From an uncultured Siphonobacter sp. (lineage in GTDB: Bacteria; Bacteroidota; Bacteroidia; Cytophagales; Spirosomataceae), in the NCBI GenBank assembly GCA_913775095.1, contig CAJYIW010000003.1:1-64000 (forward strand): a stretch of 64,000 bases of DNA, read 5' to 3'. Under the pieces are notes generated by a model that was given only the letters and a program-made list of their open reading frames with translations, had not been told where the DNA came from and ran no database searches. A program made the translations under genes and the position numbers. Positions within the stretch are counted from its first letter, which is position 1; each line of letters starts with the position of its first letter. Below are positions 40,121 through 49,429 of this stretch, piece after piece.

Positions 40121-41476
40121 ATGGCACTTGGCCCTTCGTCTGAAAAAGTAACCATTAAAAATGGTTCGGCTTCCGGCAATTACATCATTCCTCTGGCACT
40201 CGTCACGAGTTTATTTTTTTTATGGGGCCTGGCGAACTCGCTCAATGGCTCCCTGATCAAACAGTTTCAGATTGCTCTGGACCTGAGCCGTTTTCAGGCC
40301 GGAATCGTTGATTTCGCTTTTTATCTCGGTTACTTTTTCATGGCCCTGCCCGCCGGGTATGTCATGCGGAAGTTCGGTTATAAAAAAGGCATTCTGTTCG
40401 GTCTGGTGCTTTACGCAGCCGGTGCCTTCCTGTTTTACCCGGCCGCCAGTGCCCGCGTGTATGGATTTTTCCTGTTTGCCCTGTTCATGATTGCCAGCGG
40501 CATTGCTTTTCTGGAAACCGCTGCAAACCTGTATGTAACCGTACTGGGCGATCCGGAAACTTCCGAATGGCGACTCAATTTTTCGCAGTCGTTCAACGGA
40601 ATCAGTCTTATCCTGGGCCCTATCATTGGAGCCCTGTTTATCTTTTCTCAAACGGAATACACGCCCGAAATGCTGGCCACCTTACCCGCTGCGGAGGTAG
40701 AAGCCATTCGGGTGCAGGAAGCCCTTTCAGTACAGGGACCTTACCTGGCCATCGGTTCGATTGTCGCTTTCGTTGCCATCATTTTTGCGGTAGTGAAGAT
40801 GCCGGAAGTAGGAGCCGAAGAAGAAAAATCAGCCGGAAAGATTTCGATTACGCATTTGTTCCGTCATAAGCATTTGGTTTATGGCATCATTGCCCAGTTT
40901 GCCAATGTGGGAGCCCAATCCATTTTGTGGGGATATTTTGTAGACTTCAAGTTAGATTTCTCCCGCGAGCAGCACTGGGTGCTGGCCGAAGGCTGGATGA
41001 AAATCATCAGCAGCATCAGCGGCCTTGATGCCTCTTCGCTCTCGAATACCCAGATTGCCGGGTTCCACGCCTCGTTTGCTTTGGTGTTATTCATGCTGGG
41101 CCGTTTCGTAGGAACTTCGCTCATGACTCGCATGCCCGCCCAACGCGTGCTGGCCATTTACTCCGCCGCTGCGGTCGCTTTCGTAGCTATTGCGGCCCTC
41201 TCCGGTGGATTAACAGCCGTGATCTGCCTGAGCTTCACGTATTTCTGTCAGTCGATTATGTTCCCTACCATTTTTGCCCTGGCCACTAAAAATCTGGGCG
41301 TAGAAGCGAAAATGGCCTCCTCCCTGATCATCATGAGCATCGTGGGCGGGGCGGTTCTGCCGCTGGTTGCCGGGTTGCTTTTTCCTTCCGGAGCAGCGAT
41401 TGCCCTGCTGGTTCCTCTGGCCTGCTTTGCCTACGTCGTTTTCTTTGCAGTAAAAGGCTATCGGGCCGATTATTGA
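40121..41476 (+). CDS. fucP: L-fucose:H+ symporter (FucP-like MFS permease)
   Basis: A 451-residue, 12-TM permease. The N-terminal LFFLWGLANSLNGSLIKQFQ and DFAFYLGYFFMALPAGYVMRKFGYKKGI are the FucP signature, and FLETAANLYVTVLGD follows. FucP imports L-fucose with protons. It lies 68 nt after the dehydrogenase and ends the fucose set; a hairpin follows. Confidence 0.92.
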   Translation: MALGPSSEKVTIKNGSASGNYIIPLALVTSLFFLWGLANSLNGSLIKQFQIALDLSRFQAGIVDFAFYLGYFFMALPAGYVMRKFGYKKGILFGLVLYAAGAFLFYPAASARVYGFFLFALFMIASGIAFLETAANLYVTVLGDPETSEWRLNFSQSFNGISLILGPIIGALFIFSQTEYTPEMLATLPAAEVEAIRVQEALSVQGPYLAIGSIVAFVAIIFAVVKMPEVGAEEEKSAGKISITHLFRHKHLVYGIIAQFANVGAQSILWGYFVDFKLDFSREQHWVLAEGWMKIISSISGLDASSLSNTQIAGFHASFALVLFMLGRFVGTSLMTRMPAQRVLAIYSAAAVAFVAIAALSGGLTAVICLSFTYFCQSIMFPTIFALATKNLGVEAKMASSLIIMSIVGGAVLPLVAGLLFPSGAAIALLVPLACFAYVVFFAVKGYRADY

Positions 41477-41498
41477 TCGATTGCAGCAGATAGGTATG

Positions 41499-41531
41499 AA
41501 CGAAAGCCAGACTCATCCTCTGGCTTTCGTT
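41499..41531 (+). terminator. Hairpin after fucP
   Basis: AACGAAAGCCAGA (41499-41511) pairs with TCTGGCTTTCGTT (41519-41531). The T tail is short, so termination may be partial. Confidence 0.65.
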
Positions 41532-41584
41532 GTATAAAGGCTTTCCTTATCTCTAAATTTTTCTTAAACACGATCCTTTCCCCC

Positions 41585-41592
41585 TATCTTTG
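41585..41592 (+). promoter_or_regulatory. Bacteroidota -7 element (TATCTTTG) upstream of rseP
   Basis: TATCTTTG matches the consensus. It is about 170 nt upstream of the rseP start, implying a long leader; the leader shows only small hairpins. Confidence 0.5.
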
Positions 41593-41760
41593 CGTTATCT
41601 CTATAGTTTACTATTTTCAGTGTATCGTTTATAATTGAGTCAGATTATTATACGACTGCTGTTTAGTACACAACTACTGTTCGTTAGTAGAGGATGAATA
41701 CTTCAGGTAGTCATCAAAAAAACGGTACACTGACAACTCAAAAAACGCAAAACAAATCGA

Positions 41761-43155
41761 ATGAGTGGATGGATTATGGCAGGGCAGTTGCTGCTTGGCC
41801 TTTCAATACTGGTAGGATTACACGAGTTTGGTCACTTCTTCTTTGCCAAGCTCTTTAAAATCAGGGTTAATAAATTTTACATCTTTTTCGATTTCCTGTT
41901 CCCACTACCCAACGTTGCAAATTTTGCTCTCTGGAAGAAGAAAATTGGCGATACTGAATACGGTATCGGCTGGTTTCCTCTGGGTGGTTACGTGCAGATT
42001 GAAGGAATGGTGGACGAAACCCAGGAAGCCAGTCAGCTTTCATCGGAACCTCAGCCCTGGGAATTCAGATCTAAACCCGCCTGGCAGCGTTTATTAGTGA
42101 TGCTGGGAGGGATTATCGTGAACATTATTACGGGGATTATCATCTTCTCGGCTCTTTCGTATCAGAATGGGTATAACTACATTCCCGTTTCAGAAGTAAA
42201 CAAAAACGGGATTGTGGCCGGAGAACTGGCTCGCGAAATCGGCCTTCGGACGGGTGATAAAATCCTCAAAGTAAACGGCCAGCCCGTTAATGATTTCCGT
42301 CAGGACGTGGTAGGTCAGGTGCTGCTGGAATCCAACAGCACTTATACCATTGACCGCAATGGACAGGAATTAACCATTCCCGTTCGGAATGATCTGGCTG
42401 GTCTGCTGGCCCGTGACAATAACCCCGAACGCTTCATCAGTACCTTTGCTACGCTGGATGATGTAGCCCGCGTAGCTGAGCCTGAAAAACCGGGTCTGTT
42501 TGCGAAAGTGTTAGGAAAAAAAGAACAACCTTATCCGGCCTTCGAAGCTGGTTTTAAAGAAGGCGATAAAATCCTCACCATTAATGGTCAGCCCATCAAG
42601 TATTACCACGAATTTTCGGACGCTATCGGAGCGAATAAAGGTAAAGTGGTAGACGTAGTGGTGAACCGTAAAGGCAAGTCGCTTACCCTGAAACCTAAAG
42701 TTACTGCTGAAGGTAAGCTTTTGTTATACCTGAACCGTACTCCCCTGCAAAAGCCTGCTCACGAGGACTATAACTTTGGTCAATCCGTAGCCGCGGGTAC
42801 GTACGATGCTTTTGACGTGGTAGCGAAAAACGTGAAAGGCTTCGGCAAAATCTTTAAGGGCGAAGTAGCGGCCAGTGACGCCATCAGCGGCCCTGTCGGC
42901 ATCAGCAAACTCTACGGAGAAATCTGGGACTGGACGCACTTCTGGACGGTAACGGGTCTGCTTTCCATGGCTCTGGCCTTTATGAATGCCCTGCCCATCC
43001 CAGCTCTTGACGGTGGTCACGTGATTTTCCTGCTGTACGAAATGATTTTCCGCCGGGCTCCTTCCGAGAAGTTTCTCGAACGTGCTCAGCAAATTGGTAC
43101 TATCCTGTTGCTGGGATTAATGGTTTTTGCCGTCGGAAATGACCTCTTTAAGTAA
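41761..43155 (+). CDS. rseP: RIP metalloprotease RseP (M50 site-2 protease)
   Basis: A 464-residue membrane protease that cleaves anti-sigma factors or signal peptides within the membrane. Catalytic HEFGH gives H21, E22 and H25; the third ligand lies in ALPIPALDGGH near the C-terminus. Two PDZ domains (around 155-225 and 260-330) sit between. The downstream gene overlaps its stop codon by 1 nt. Confidence 0.96.
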   Translation: MSGWIMAGQLLLGLSILVGLHEFGHFFFAKLFKIRVNKFYIFFDFLFPLPNVANFALWKKKIGDTEYGIGWFPLGGYVQIEGMVDETQEASQLSSEPQPWEFRSKPAWQRLLVMLGGIIVNIITGIIIFSALSYQNGYNYIPVSEVNKNGIVAGELAREIGLRTGDKILKVNGQPVNDFRQDVVGQVLLESNSTYTIDRNGQELTIPVRNDLAGLLARDNNPERFISTFATLDDVARVAEPEKPGLFAKVLGKKEQPYPAFEAGFKEGDKILTINGQPIKYYHEFSDAIGANKGKVVDVVVNRKGKSLTLKPKVTAEGKLLLYLNRTPLQKPAHEDYNFGQSVAAGTYDAFDVVAKNVKGFGKIFKGEVAASDAISGPVGISKLYGEIWDWTHFWTVTGLLSMALAFMNALPIPALDGGHVIFLLYEMIFRRAPSEKFLERAQQIGTILLLGLMVFAVGNDLFK

Positions 43156-43676
43156 TGATGAGCGTAACAAAGCTGAATCGCTGGGTAACCTATGGCCTGC
43201 TGATCACTGGCCTGGCCTTCCTGACGGCTTTTGACTCGGGCAGACATGATTTTCATAACAGCCTGACCGAGATGCGTTACAATGCGAAGAATAAGGCCTT
43301 TGAAGTCGAGATCAAGCTTTTTACGGATGACCTGGAAAATGCTTTGAATCGCGGCAATAAAGGGCCGAAAATTCGGATTCAGGATAAGGATACTCATGAT
43401 AAACTGGTAGAGACGTACATTCGCAAGCATTACAAATTCACTACCGCAGCCGGAATTGCCAAGCCTTATCAATACGTAGGCAAACAGAATGAGATGGACG
43501 CTACCTGGGTGTTTATTGAAATGCCTTTCAGCGATCCCATCAAAGGCTGTAAACTTCAGCAATCAGCATTAACTGATGTTTTTGACGATCAGCAGAACAT
43601 CGTTAATCTGAATTTCAACGGCGATAAGAAATACTTTCTTTTTAATGAAAAAGTACCTGTTCGGGTAATTGAGTAA
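43155..43676 (+). CDS. DUF6702-like exported protein
   Basis: A 173-residue protein with a signal sequence (about 10-26) and the opening FHNSLTEMRYNAKNKAFEVEIKLFTDDLENAL, which matches the small DUF6702 family found near RseP in Bacteroidota. It overlaps rseP by 1 nt, which suggests translational coupling and a joint envelope role. A second ATG at 43158 is also possible. Function is unknown. Confidence 0.75.
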   Translation: MMSVTKLNRWVTYGLLITGLAFLTAFDSGRHDFHNSLTEMRYNAKNKAFEVEIKLFTDDLENALNRGNKGPKIRIQDKDTHDKLVETYIRKHYKFTTAAGIAKPYQYVGKQNEMDATWVFIEMPFSDPIKGCKLQQSALTDVFDDQQNIVNLNFNGDKKYFLFNEKVPVRVIE

Positions 43677-43682
43677 CGATAG

Positions 43683-43743
43683 AAAGCTAAACAAAAAGCT
43701 GCTTCATCCAGAAATAGGTTGAAGCAGCTTTTTGTTTAGCTTT
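43683..43743 (+). terminator. Long terminator after the rseP operon
   Basis: A perfect 24-bp stem (43683-43706 with 43720-43743) with a 13-nt loop, containing AAAAAGCTGCTTCA/TGAAGCAGCTTTTT. It sharply separates the rseP pair from the AT-rich genes that follow. Confidence 0.93.
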
Positions 43744-43788
43744 ACTTTTATGGAGCGATAGTTATTTTAACGAAAAAAAAATGTAAAT

Positions 43789-44697
43789 ATGCATTCCTTT
43801 ACTAAAGTCTCATTCTTCTCATTACTGGTATTAGTATTGCTCTTAACTAATTGTAAAAATGGGGAAGATATCTTTGTCGATCAAAGCATTGCTTCTCCGA
43901 CTATTTCAACAATTTCCGGCATAGTACCGTACCATACCGTTGTTCATTTCAAATCTAACCAACCCGAAGCTGTCTTAGAATATTCCCTGGATGAAGGTAA
44001 AAACTGGCAGCCTGGTGATAGCGTACAGATTGAAAATTCAGTAAAGATTAACGTCCGTAACCGAATCAACAAGAACGTTTCCGAGACGATTACTAACGAA
44101 TACCTGTTAAAGTTCAGTAAAGTACTTTTCGTGGGCAACAGCATTACCCGCCACAATCCAGCTCCTGAACTAGGCTGGCGTGGCGATTGGGGCATGGCAG
44201 CTTCTGCACCAGAAAAGGACTATGTTTCTCTGGTTAAAAAGTATTTACTGGAACGCAATCCATCCACTCAATTTCTGGCAACTAATAAAGGAAGTACTTT
44301 TGAATCTACTTACGGAGATACTTTTGACTGGAATTTCTTTAATGAAGAAGTAGCTTTTAAACCGGATCTTATTATCATCAGGATTGGCGATAATGTCGAA
44401 GATAAAAAAGTCGTTGAGCGTCACTTTGAAGCCCATTATGAAAAGCTTCTAACTTATCTATCAGGTTCTGATTTTAAAGGGAAGGTTATTTGCACGGGTA
44501 GTTTCTGGGAAAGATGGGAAGCGAGTGCCATTATGGAAAAAGTATGCAAAAGAAAAGGGTACGCTTATACTGAATTAACCTCATTAAATATCCAGCGAAA
44601 TACTGCGTATAATCAATTCGTAAATCAAGCCGTTGCGTCTCACCCATCTGATCGAGGTATGGAAGAAATATTCAAACGATTAATTCCGTTTTTCTAA
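43789..44697 (+). CDS. SGNH/GDSL hydrolase lipoprotein with N-terminal beta domain
   Basis: A 302-residue protein. The lipobox LLLTNC (Cys22) marks it as a lipoprotein. Residues 35-105 form a beta domain of the chitobiase/FN3-like kind (VVHFKSNQPEAVLEYSLDEG). The hydrolase part has the nucleophile motif FVGNSIT (S118), an IRIGDN block and HPSDRGM (H285) near the end. SGNH enzymes often remove acetyl or other acyl groups from polysaccharides. It is followed 3 nt later by an acyltransferase gene; both are AT-rich. Confidence 0.85.
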   Translation: MHSFTKVSFFSLLVLVLLLTNCKNGEDIFVDQSIASPTISTISGIVPYHTVVHFKSNQPEAVLEYSLDEGKNWQPGDSVQIENSVKINVRNRINKNVSETITNEYLLKFSKVLFVGNSITRHNPAPELGWRGDWGMAASAPEKDYVSLVKKYLLERNPSTQFLATNKGSTFESTYGDTFDWNFFNEEVAFKPDLIIIRIGDNVEDKKVVERHFEAHYEKLLTYLSGSDFKGKVICTGSFWERWEASAIMEKVCKRKGYAYTELTSLNIQRNTAYNQFVNQAVASHPSDRGMEEIFKRLIPFF

Positions 44698-44700
44698 TTC

Positions 44701-45792
44701 ATGAACCACACCTATACTTTTGACAAATATCATAACAACTTTGACATTATCAGGCTTTTAGCTGCCCTGGGTGTCGTCATTTCACATAGTTATGATCTGC
44801 TGGGCCAGGATATGCATGAGCCCTTACGAAGGTTAACGGCAGGACATTATTCGCTCAGTTATTATGGCGTACGAATTTTCTTTATCATCAGTGGATTTCT
44901 GATATTTAAAAGTGCAAGCAACAGCAATTCTACTTCGGGCTATTTCAGAAAACGCTCTCTGCGTATCTTTCCAGCCCTGATTGTGGCATTGCTGGTGTGT
45001 ATCTTTTTCTTTGGTCCACTCACTACGCAACTTTCTCTTCACAAGTATTTTTCCAACTCCAATACATTTACCTATTTCCTGAATGTTTTGCTGTATCATT
45101 CCCAACAGCAGCTTCCGGGCGTTTACAGGGTTCATAATCTTTACCCGGTTGTTAATGGTTCCTTATGGACTCTTACGTATGAATTCAGCTTTTACATTCT
45201 GTTATACGTAGCCTATACTCTGAAGTTGCTAAAAACTTCCGTTATTACTATTTTAGCCTTTATCGCTCTGATCATAACTGACGTATTCATTCAGGATTTA
45301 TCAATCAGTACCCTTTATTATCCTTCTATAAATATGTCGCCGGGAGCATTCATAGACTTTTCAATATTTTTCCTGTCCGGCGTTATTTTCGCTCAACTTT
45401 CTGATCACATTAAAATAACCTTTATATCCGGCACACTAGCTTTCTTTCTTTTTTTAAGCCTAACGCTGTATTCAAATTCCTTTTTTAATAAGATAGCTAA
45501 TTACCTTATTTTGCCATACATTTTATTTTTTATATCCTTCATTAAGGGCCGATTAAATCATGCTGGCAAGCACGGAGATTTCTCGTACGGCATTTATATT
45601 TATTCTTATCCGCTACAGCAAACGCTTATCCACTTTTTTCCTAAAATTTCACCGTTTTTCCTTATCATTGTTTCCTTATTCGCCCTTATTCCTTTCGCGT
45701 ATTTCTCCTGGTTTAAGATAGAAAAGCCCATGCTTTTGTTAAAGTTTCGGAAACCAGTGGCGGCGGATATCATTACTTCTTTACCAGTGTAG
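44701..45792 (+). CDS. Acyltransferase family 3 membrane protein (OafA-like)
   Basis: A 363-residue polytopic membrane protein with about ten TM segments. The FDIIRLLAALGVVISHSYDLLG opening and the RIFFIISGFLIFKS and RIFPAL segments are typical of the O-acyltransferase-3 family. These enzymes transfer acyl groups to cell-surface sugars. It pairs with the SGNH hydrolase gene 3 nt upstream, an arrangement that suggests a surface acylation cassette. Its last 20 nt overlap the 3' end of the convergent S41 peptidase gene and no terminator is present. Confidence 0.88.
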   Translation: MNHTYTFDKYHNNFDIIRLLAALGVVISHSYDLLGQDMHEPLRRLTAGHYSLSYYGVRIFFIISGFLIFKSASNSNSTSGYFRKRSLRIFPALIVALLVCIFFFGPLTTQLSLHKYFSNSNTFTYFLNVLLYHSQQQLPGVYRVHNLYPVVNGSLWTLTYEFSFYILLYVAYTLKLLKTSVITILAFIALIITDVFIQDLSISTLYYPSINMSPGAFIDFSIFFLSGVIFAQLSDHIKITFISGTLAFFLFLSLTLYSNSFFNKIANYLILPYILFFISFIKGRLNHAGKHGDFSYGIYIYSYPLQQTLIHFFPKISPFFLIIVSLFALIPFAYFSWFKIEKPMLLLKFRKPVAADIITSLPV

Positions 45793-47263
45793 ACTGCCCC
45801 AGCAGTTCATATACTTTTTCCATATCCGGGTCCCGATTCCCGATAAAGTCCAGTGAGGTAAAAATGACGGGATGATCCGGCATTACGCCATGGCCCTGAT
45901 TGGGGTCAGTTACCGCCGTCAGAGCTTTGAACAATGGAAACCGTAGTCGAACCTGACTTTCGGGCAGAGTCAGGTAAGGAATGGCCCAGGCCGTACAGCC
46001 GTTGCGTCCACCACCCGTTTCTCTGCCAATAATTTGAGCCCGTTTCCAGAACTGAAGATTAGCGGCCGTAATGGACGAAGCCGAAAAAGAGCCTCCGTTG
46101 GTAAGGATATACAGGTCACCTTGGTAACCGTATCGTTTCTTAGGCATCTGCATTTTAGTGGCACTGCGTATCATGTGCCGACCATCGTCCGTTTTTTTGG
46201 ACACTACCTTTAGAAAGACCATGCGGGCCAGTCGTTCGTTGGTATACTTGTTGAACTCTTTCTGAATAGGTAGGCTTTCAACCGATTGATAGGCCTGAAA
46301 GGGTTTATCCATTACGTATCGCATCAGTAAATTGCTGGCCGCTACTTTCCCTCCCCCGTTATTACGCAAGTCAATCACCAGATGCTGAATGTGATTGCGT
46401 TCAATCATTCGGAATAATTTCCGGTACAGCTTTCGGTAATTTCCCATGCTGAACGTATTCAGATCCAGTAAAGCCAGCGTAGAATCGCGGGACGACAGGG
46501 AAAGACTGGCATGGCGACTGCCGTAAATCTTTTTCATCACCGGCTCCTGAGGCCGGGCCTGGCTCGTGATGGGAATTTTCGAAACGACGGGTAAGGTTTT
46601 AGGGTTCTTTTCCTCTTTTCTCAACTTCACAACGTATTTTTTCTCCTGATTGAGGGAGTCCAGAACCGTTACTTCATAGGTATCCTTCTCGCCGTACCAA
46701 TAGCGGTAATACATCGGAAAATTATTCAGAACCGTCGTATTCTTGAAGGTTTGGTTGTACCCATCAGAAATTACGATTTTTTTGAGAGCCTGATACGTAT
46801 CAATGGCCGGACGGCCTTCAATTTTTACGATCTCTTTCCCCTTATATAAATCCGGTTCATTACTCAGATTGGACGACACAAAAATTCGGTTATCGACCTC
46901 AAAAACGTTCAGCGGAAATTCTTTCGGCGTATGATGCTTACGCCAGCGTTCAAAGGCTCGGGAGCCCCGGACGTTGGTATGCCCGCAGTGCACCAGCTCG
47001 ATGAGGGGATCCAACAATCGGCGGAATTCGGTTTCTGTCATCGGCCGGCTGATCGCCTGAGCCGTAGCCTCAAAGGCCGAATCCATCTGGGCTTTGGACG
47101 TGTACCAGTACAAACCCGGATGTCCCGATTCGAGCCCCTTCCGCATGATTTTTAAATCCTTCTGAAGCTTACTTACTTCGAAAGTCCGCTGGGGATTATA
47201 CGATCGCCGGGAACAGGCCGAGAAAGTTAAAAGCAGAAAAATCAGCCAGAAAATAGTTCTCAT
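45773..47263 (-). CDS. S41 family (C-terminal processing) peptidase lipoprotein
   Basis: A 496-residue protein with a lipobox (FSAC, Cys17). The tail-specific protease domain has VIDLRNNGGGKVAASNLL and the nucleophile region TNGGSFSASS. The N-terminal 150 residues (KDLKIMRKGLESGHPGLYWY, LIELVHCGHTNV) are typical of the Bacteroidota S41 subfamily; no PDZ is obvious. Its 3' end overlaps the convergent acyltransferase gene. Substrate unknown. Confidence 0.9.
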   Translation of the reverse strand: MRTIFWLIFLLLTFSACSRRSYNPQRTFEVSKLQKDLKIMRKGLESGHPGLYWYTSKAQMDSAFEATAQAISRPMTETEFRRLLDPLIELVHCGHTNVRGSRAFERWRKHHTPKEFPLNVFEVDNRIFVSSNLSNEPDLYKGKEIVKIEGRPAIDTYQALKKIVISDGYNQTFKNTTVLNNFPMYYRYWYGEKDTYEVTVLDSLNQEKKYVVKLRKEEKNPKTLPVVSKIPITSQARPQEPVMKKIYGSRHASLSLSSRDSTLALLDLNTFSMGNYRKLYRKLFRMIERNHIQHLVIDLRNNGGGKVAASNLLMRYVMDKPFQAYQSVESLPIQKEFNKYTNERLARMVFLKVVSKKTDDGRHMIRSATKMQMPKKRYGYQGDLYILTNGGSFSASSITAANLQFWKRAQIIGRETGGGRNGCTAWAIPYLTLPESQVRLRFPLFKALTAVTDPNQGHGVMPDHPVIFTSLDFIGNRDPDMEKVYELLGQSTLVKK

Positions 47264-47468
47264 AGATTCAAAAGGGTCATACAGAAAATGGCAGGTCTAT
47301 TGATAACTATATCTGACGTTTTCTATTGTATTGTCCTGATAGACAAGGTAACAGGAAGTCCTGAATAATAAACCTGATGGATTAAGAAATATAAAACTAA
47401 CAGTTCTTAAGTAGTATAATTCCCGGGTTTCGTTAATTTTATAAAAGTCACATCCACGAACGTAACTT

Positions 47469-47960
47469 ATGGCAAAAGCATCGCTTTCTTTAGTAATGGC
47501 ACTTCGGCGTACGGCTCAGAAACTGCAACAGGGCAATCCTTACATGTGGGGCCACATGGGATGCTGCAATTGCGGCAATCTTGCTCAGGAGCTAACGGAT
47601 CTGACCAAAGCTGATATTCATGAATTCGCCCTGCAGGGGCGGGGTGACTGGCGGGAACAGGTGGAAGAATACTGCCCTACCAGCGGTTTACCCATGGACT
47701 TGTTGATCGCAGACATGCTCAATCATGGTCTGAACACTACGGATTTACAACACCTGGAGCGGCTCTCCGACCCAGCCATTAAAAACCTGATTCCGCTCGA
47801 ACGGAGAAATCAGATGAAACATAACGTCCGGGAAGACGTCATTCTGTACCTGAATACCTGGGCTACCTTACTGGAAGAAACGTTGCTGGCATCCGTTCAG
47901 CTCCCCGATTTTCTACCGGAATTGGTAGCCGAGGGGGTGCGGAAACCTGAATTAGTGTAA
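47469..47960 (+). CDS. Uncharacterised protein with CCNCG motif
   Basis: A 163-residue predicted protein without signal or TM segment. It contains GHMGCCNCGNLAQELTDLT near residue 32 and a further Cys in EEYCPTSG, which could form a metal site. The rest is helical. No family could be named. It is a single gene flanked by minus-strand genes. The conserved-looking cysteines suggest a real, possibly metal-binding, protein. Confidence 0.75.
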   Translation: MAKASLSLVMALRRTAQKLQQGNPYMWGHMGCCNCGNLAQELTDLTKADIHEFALQGRGDWREQVEEYCPTSGLPMDLLIADMLNHGLNTTDLQHLERLSDPAIKNLIPLERRNQMKHNVREDVILYLNTWATLLEETLLASVQLPDFLPELVAEGVRKPELV

Positions 47961-47994
47961 GGTGCTGAACGCAAGACCCTTCCCTAATGCTTCT

Positions 47995-49320
47995 CTATTG
48001 AAACCCTTTGGGCTGGGCCGTTTCGAAGTATCCAAAATTAACTCGGGAATTGGCGGTATTACCTAAAATACGCCGATTCCCGATTGATTTAATCGTTTTA
48101 CGAATCAGCGATTGTGAAGAGTAGACACCACCGGGCACGGAGGCATAGGTCGCATCCAGACGAGCAGGCAGTTTTTTAGGATACAGGTTCGTCACGGAGG
48201 GCTGTAAGTCAATCCCGTCAATGAGGTAATTGTCAGGAATCTGCACCTGATACGAGGTACTGGCAGTAAGGGCCTGAACGGTCGGCACGGGTACCCGGGC
48301 CCATTCCGTCACCGAGGCAGGGGCTTTGAAGAGAACCACTCCGTCCAGCCCCTGGGGAGCCATTTCGAACTCCGGAAGACTGCTATAAATAATGGTTACG
48401 TTGGGCACCAGCTCATTATCTACGTCCGAGGAGCGAATGCCCCTAAAAAATTCAAAATCGGCCCGGCTCAGATCCACCGTCAGTCCCGGCGTTTTGGTGG
48501 GGATCTTCTTCCCATCCCGTCCTGTATACCCCGTTTTATGGTTCTGGGCATTCTGAGCAATGATAACGCTCTGACCCGGTTTAACGGAATATTGCTGACC
48601 ATTCCCCGGAATCATAAAAACCGTATGGGCGTAAACGTAATCCGTATTAGCCGCATTTCTGGAGGCGGCGGGAATATTCAGCGACTTACTCCAGTCATAC
48701 TGTCCCGTTTCAGCGAGTACGTATTCGGCGGGTACATTGCGACTGCGTACGCCCTGAAGCAGGCCTACGCATAAACTATCCGCGTATAACTCGGTATTCG
48801 AGTTATTATAGATTTCAATAAACTGATCCCGGATTCCTGCTCCATTGAGGGTGTCCGAACCCGCATAATAGACCTGTTTAATGATCCAGTTGCCATCGGG
48901 CTTTACTCTCAGCTGAATTTTGGCCGCTGTTTGTACTTCCGCCGTGAAGTTTACATTGATGAGTGAATCGGTAAGAATGACATCGGCGTCAACGGGAATT
49001 CCGGTATAACTGGAATATTCCTGCATCTGCACCAGCCGCCGGGCAATGACCGAATACGCCCCACCAATGATATTATGAAACGTAACCTTACCCGACCCAT
49101 CGGTTACCTGCCGAAGTTCCGTTCCTGCGTTACGATCCTGCAGTATTACCTCCGTATTGATCGGTAACAGGCCCGCGTTGCGTAAAGGCTCTGCCAGTTC
49201 AATCTGAATTTCAACGTTTGTTGTGTTGAGGGCCGGGTCTAACTGCAGCTTGCAGGAAGCCAGTATGAGGACCAGACTTGTAATCAGTACTGCTGAAAAT
49301 GCGTAATTTCTGATTTTCAT
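47995..49320 (-). CDS. DUF4876 lipoprotein
   Basis: A 441-residue protein with a lipobox (ILASC, Cys23), an N-terminal carboxypeptidase-like beta domain (about 30-115, EVILQDRNAGTELRQVTDGSGKVTF) and a C-terminal DUF4876 part (ending NRRILGNTANSRVNFGYFETAQPKGFQ). DUF4876 proteins often pair with TonB-dependent receptors; none is present here. Function unknown. Confidence 0.85.
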   Translation of the reverse strand: MKIRNYAFSAVLITSLVLILASCKLQLDPALNTTNVEIQIELAEPLRNAGLLPINTEVILQDRNAGTELRQVTDGSGKVTFHNIIGGAYSVIARRLVQMQEYSSYTGIPVDADVILTDSLINVNFTAEVQTAAKIQLRVKPDGNWIIKQVYYAGSDTLNGAGIRDQFIEIYNNSNTELYADSLCVGLLQGVRSRNVPAEYVLAETGQYDWSKSLNIPAASRNAANTDYVYAHTVFMIPGNGQQYSVKPGQSVIIAQNAQNHKTGYTGRDGKKIPTKTPGLTVDLSRADFEFFRGIRSSDVDNELVPNVTIIYSSLPEFEMAPQGLDGVVLFKAPASVTEWARVPVPTVQALTASTSYQVQIPDNYLIDGIDLQPSVTNLYPKKLPARLDATYASVPGGVYSSQSLIRKTIKSIGNRRILGNTANSRVNFGYFETAQPKGFQ

Positions 49321-49386
49321 GAACGGTTTTAGTGCTTTCCCCTGGGCTCAAAAGTACATACAAAAGGGCGGAATGAAAATTTACCC

Positions 49387-49429
49387 TACCTTTGCGGACG
49401 TACCCGGTTGCTTTTTTAAGCGGGTTTTT
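49387..49429 (+). promoter_or_regulatory. Promoter with downstream attenuator-like hairpin for the FKBP gene
   Basis: TACCTTTG at 49387-49394 is a -7 element. Some 8 nt on, ACCC (49402-49405) can pair with GGGT (49422-49425) and GCTT (49410-49413) with AAGC (49418-49421), followed by TTTTT. This looks like an early terminator in the 157-nt leader of the FKBP gene. Confidence 0.45.

Noticed and set aside
41593-41760. Riboswitch or small RNA in the rseP leader
   Set aside because: Only short, weak stems are visible and no known riboswitch core could be matched.
43789-45792. Prophage or insertion sequence as source of the AT-rich patch
   Set aside because: No transposase, integrase, inverted ends or attachment site duplication seen at either side.
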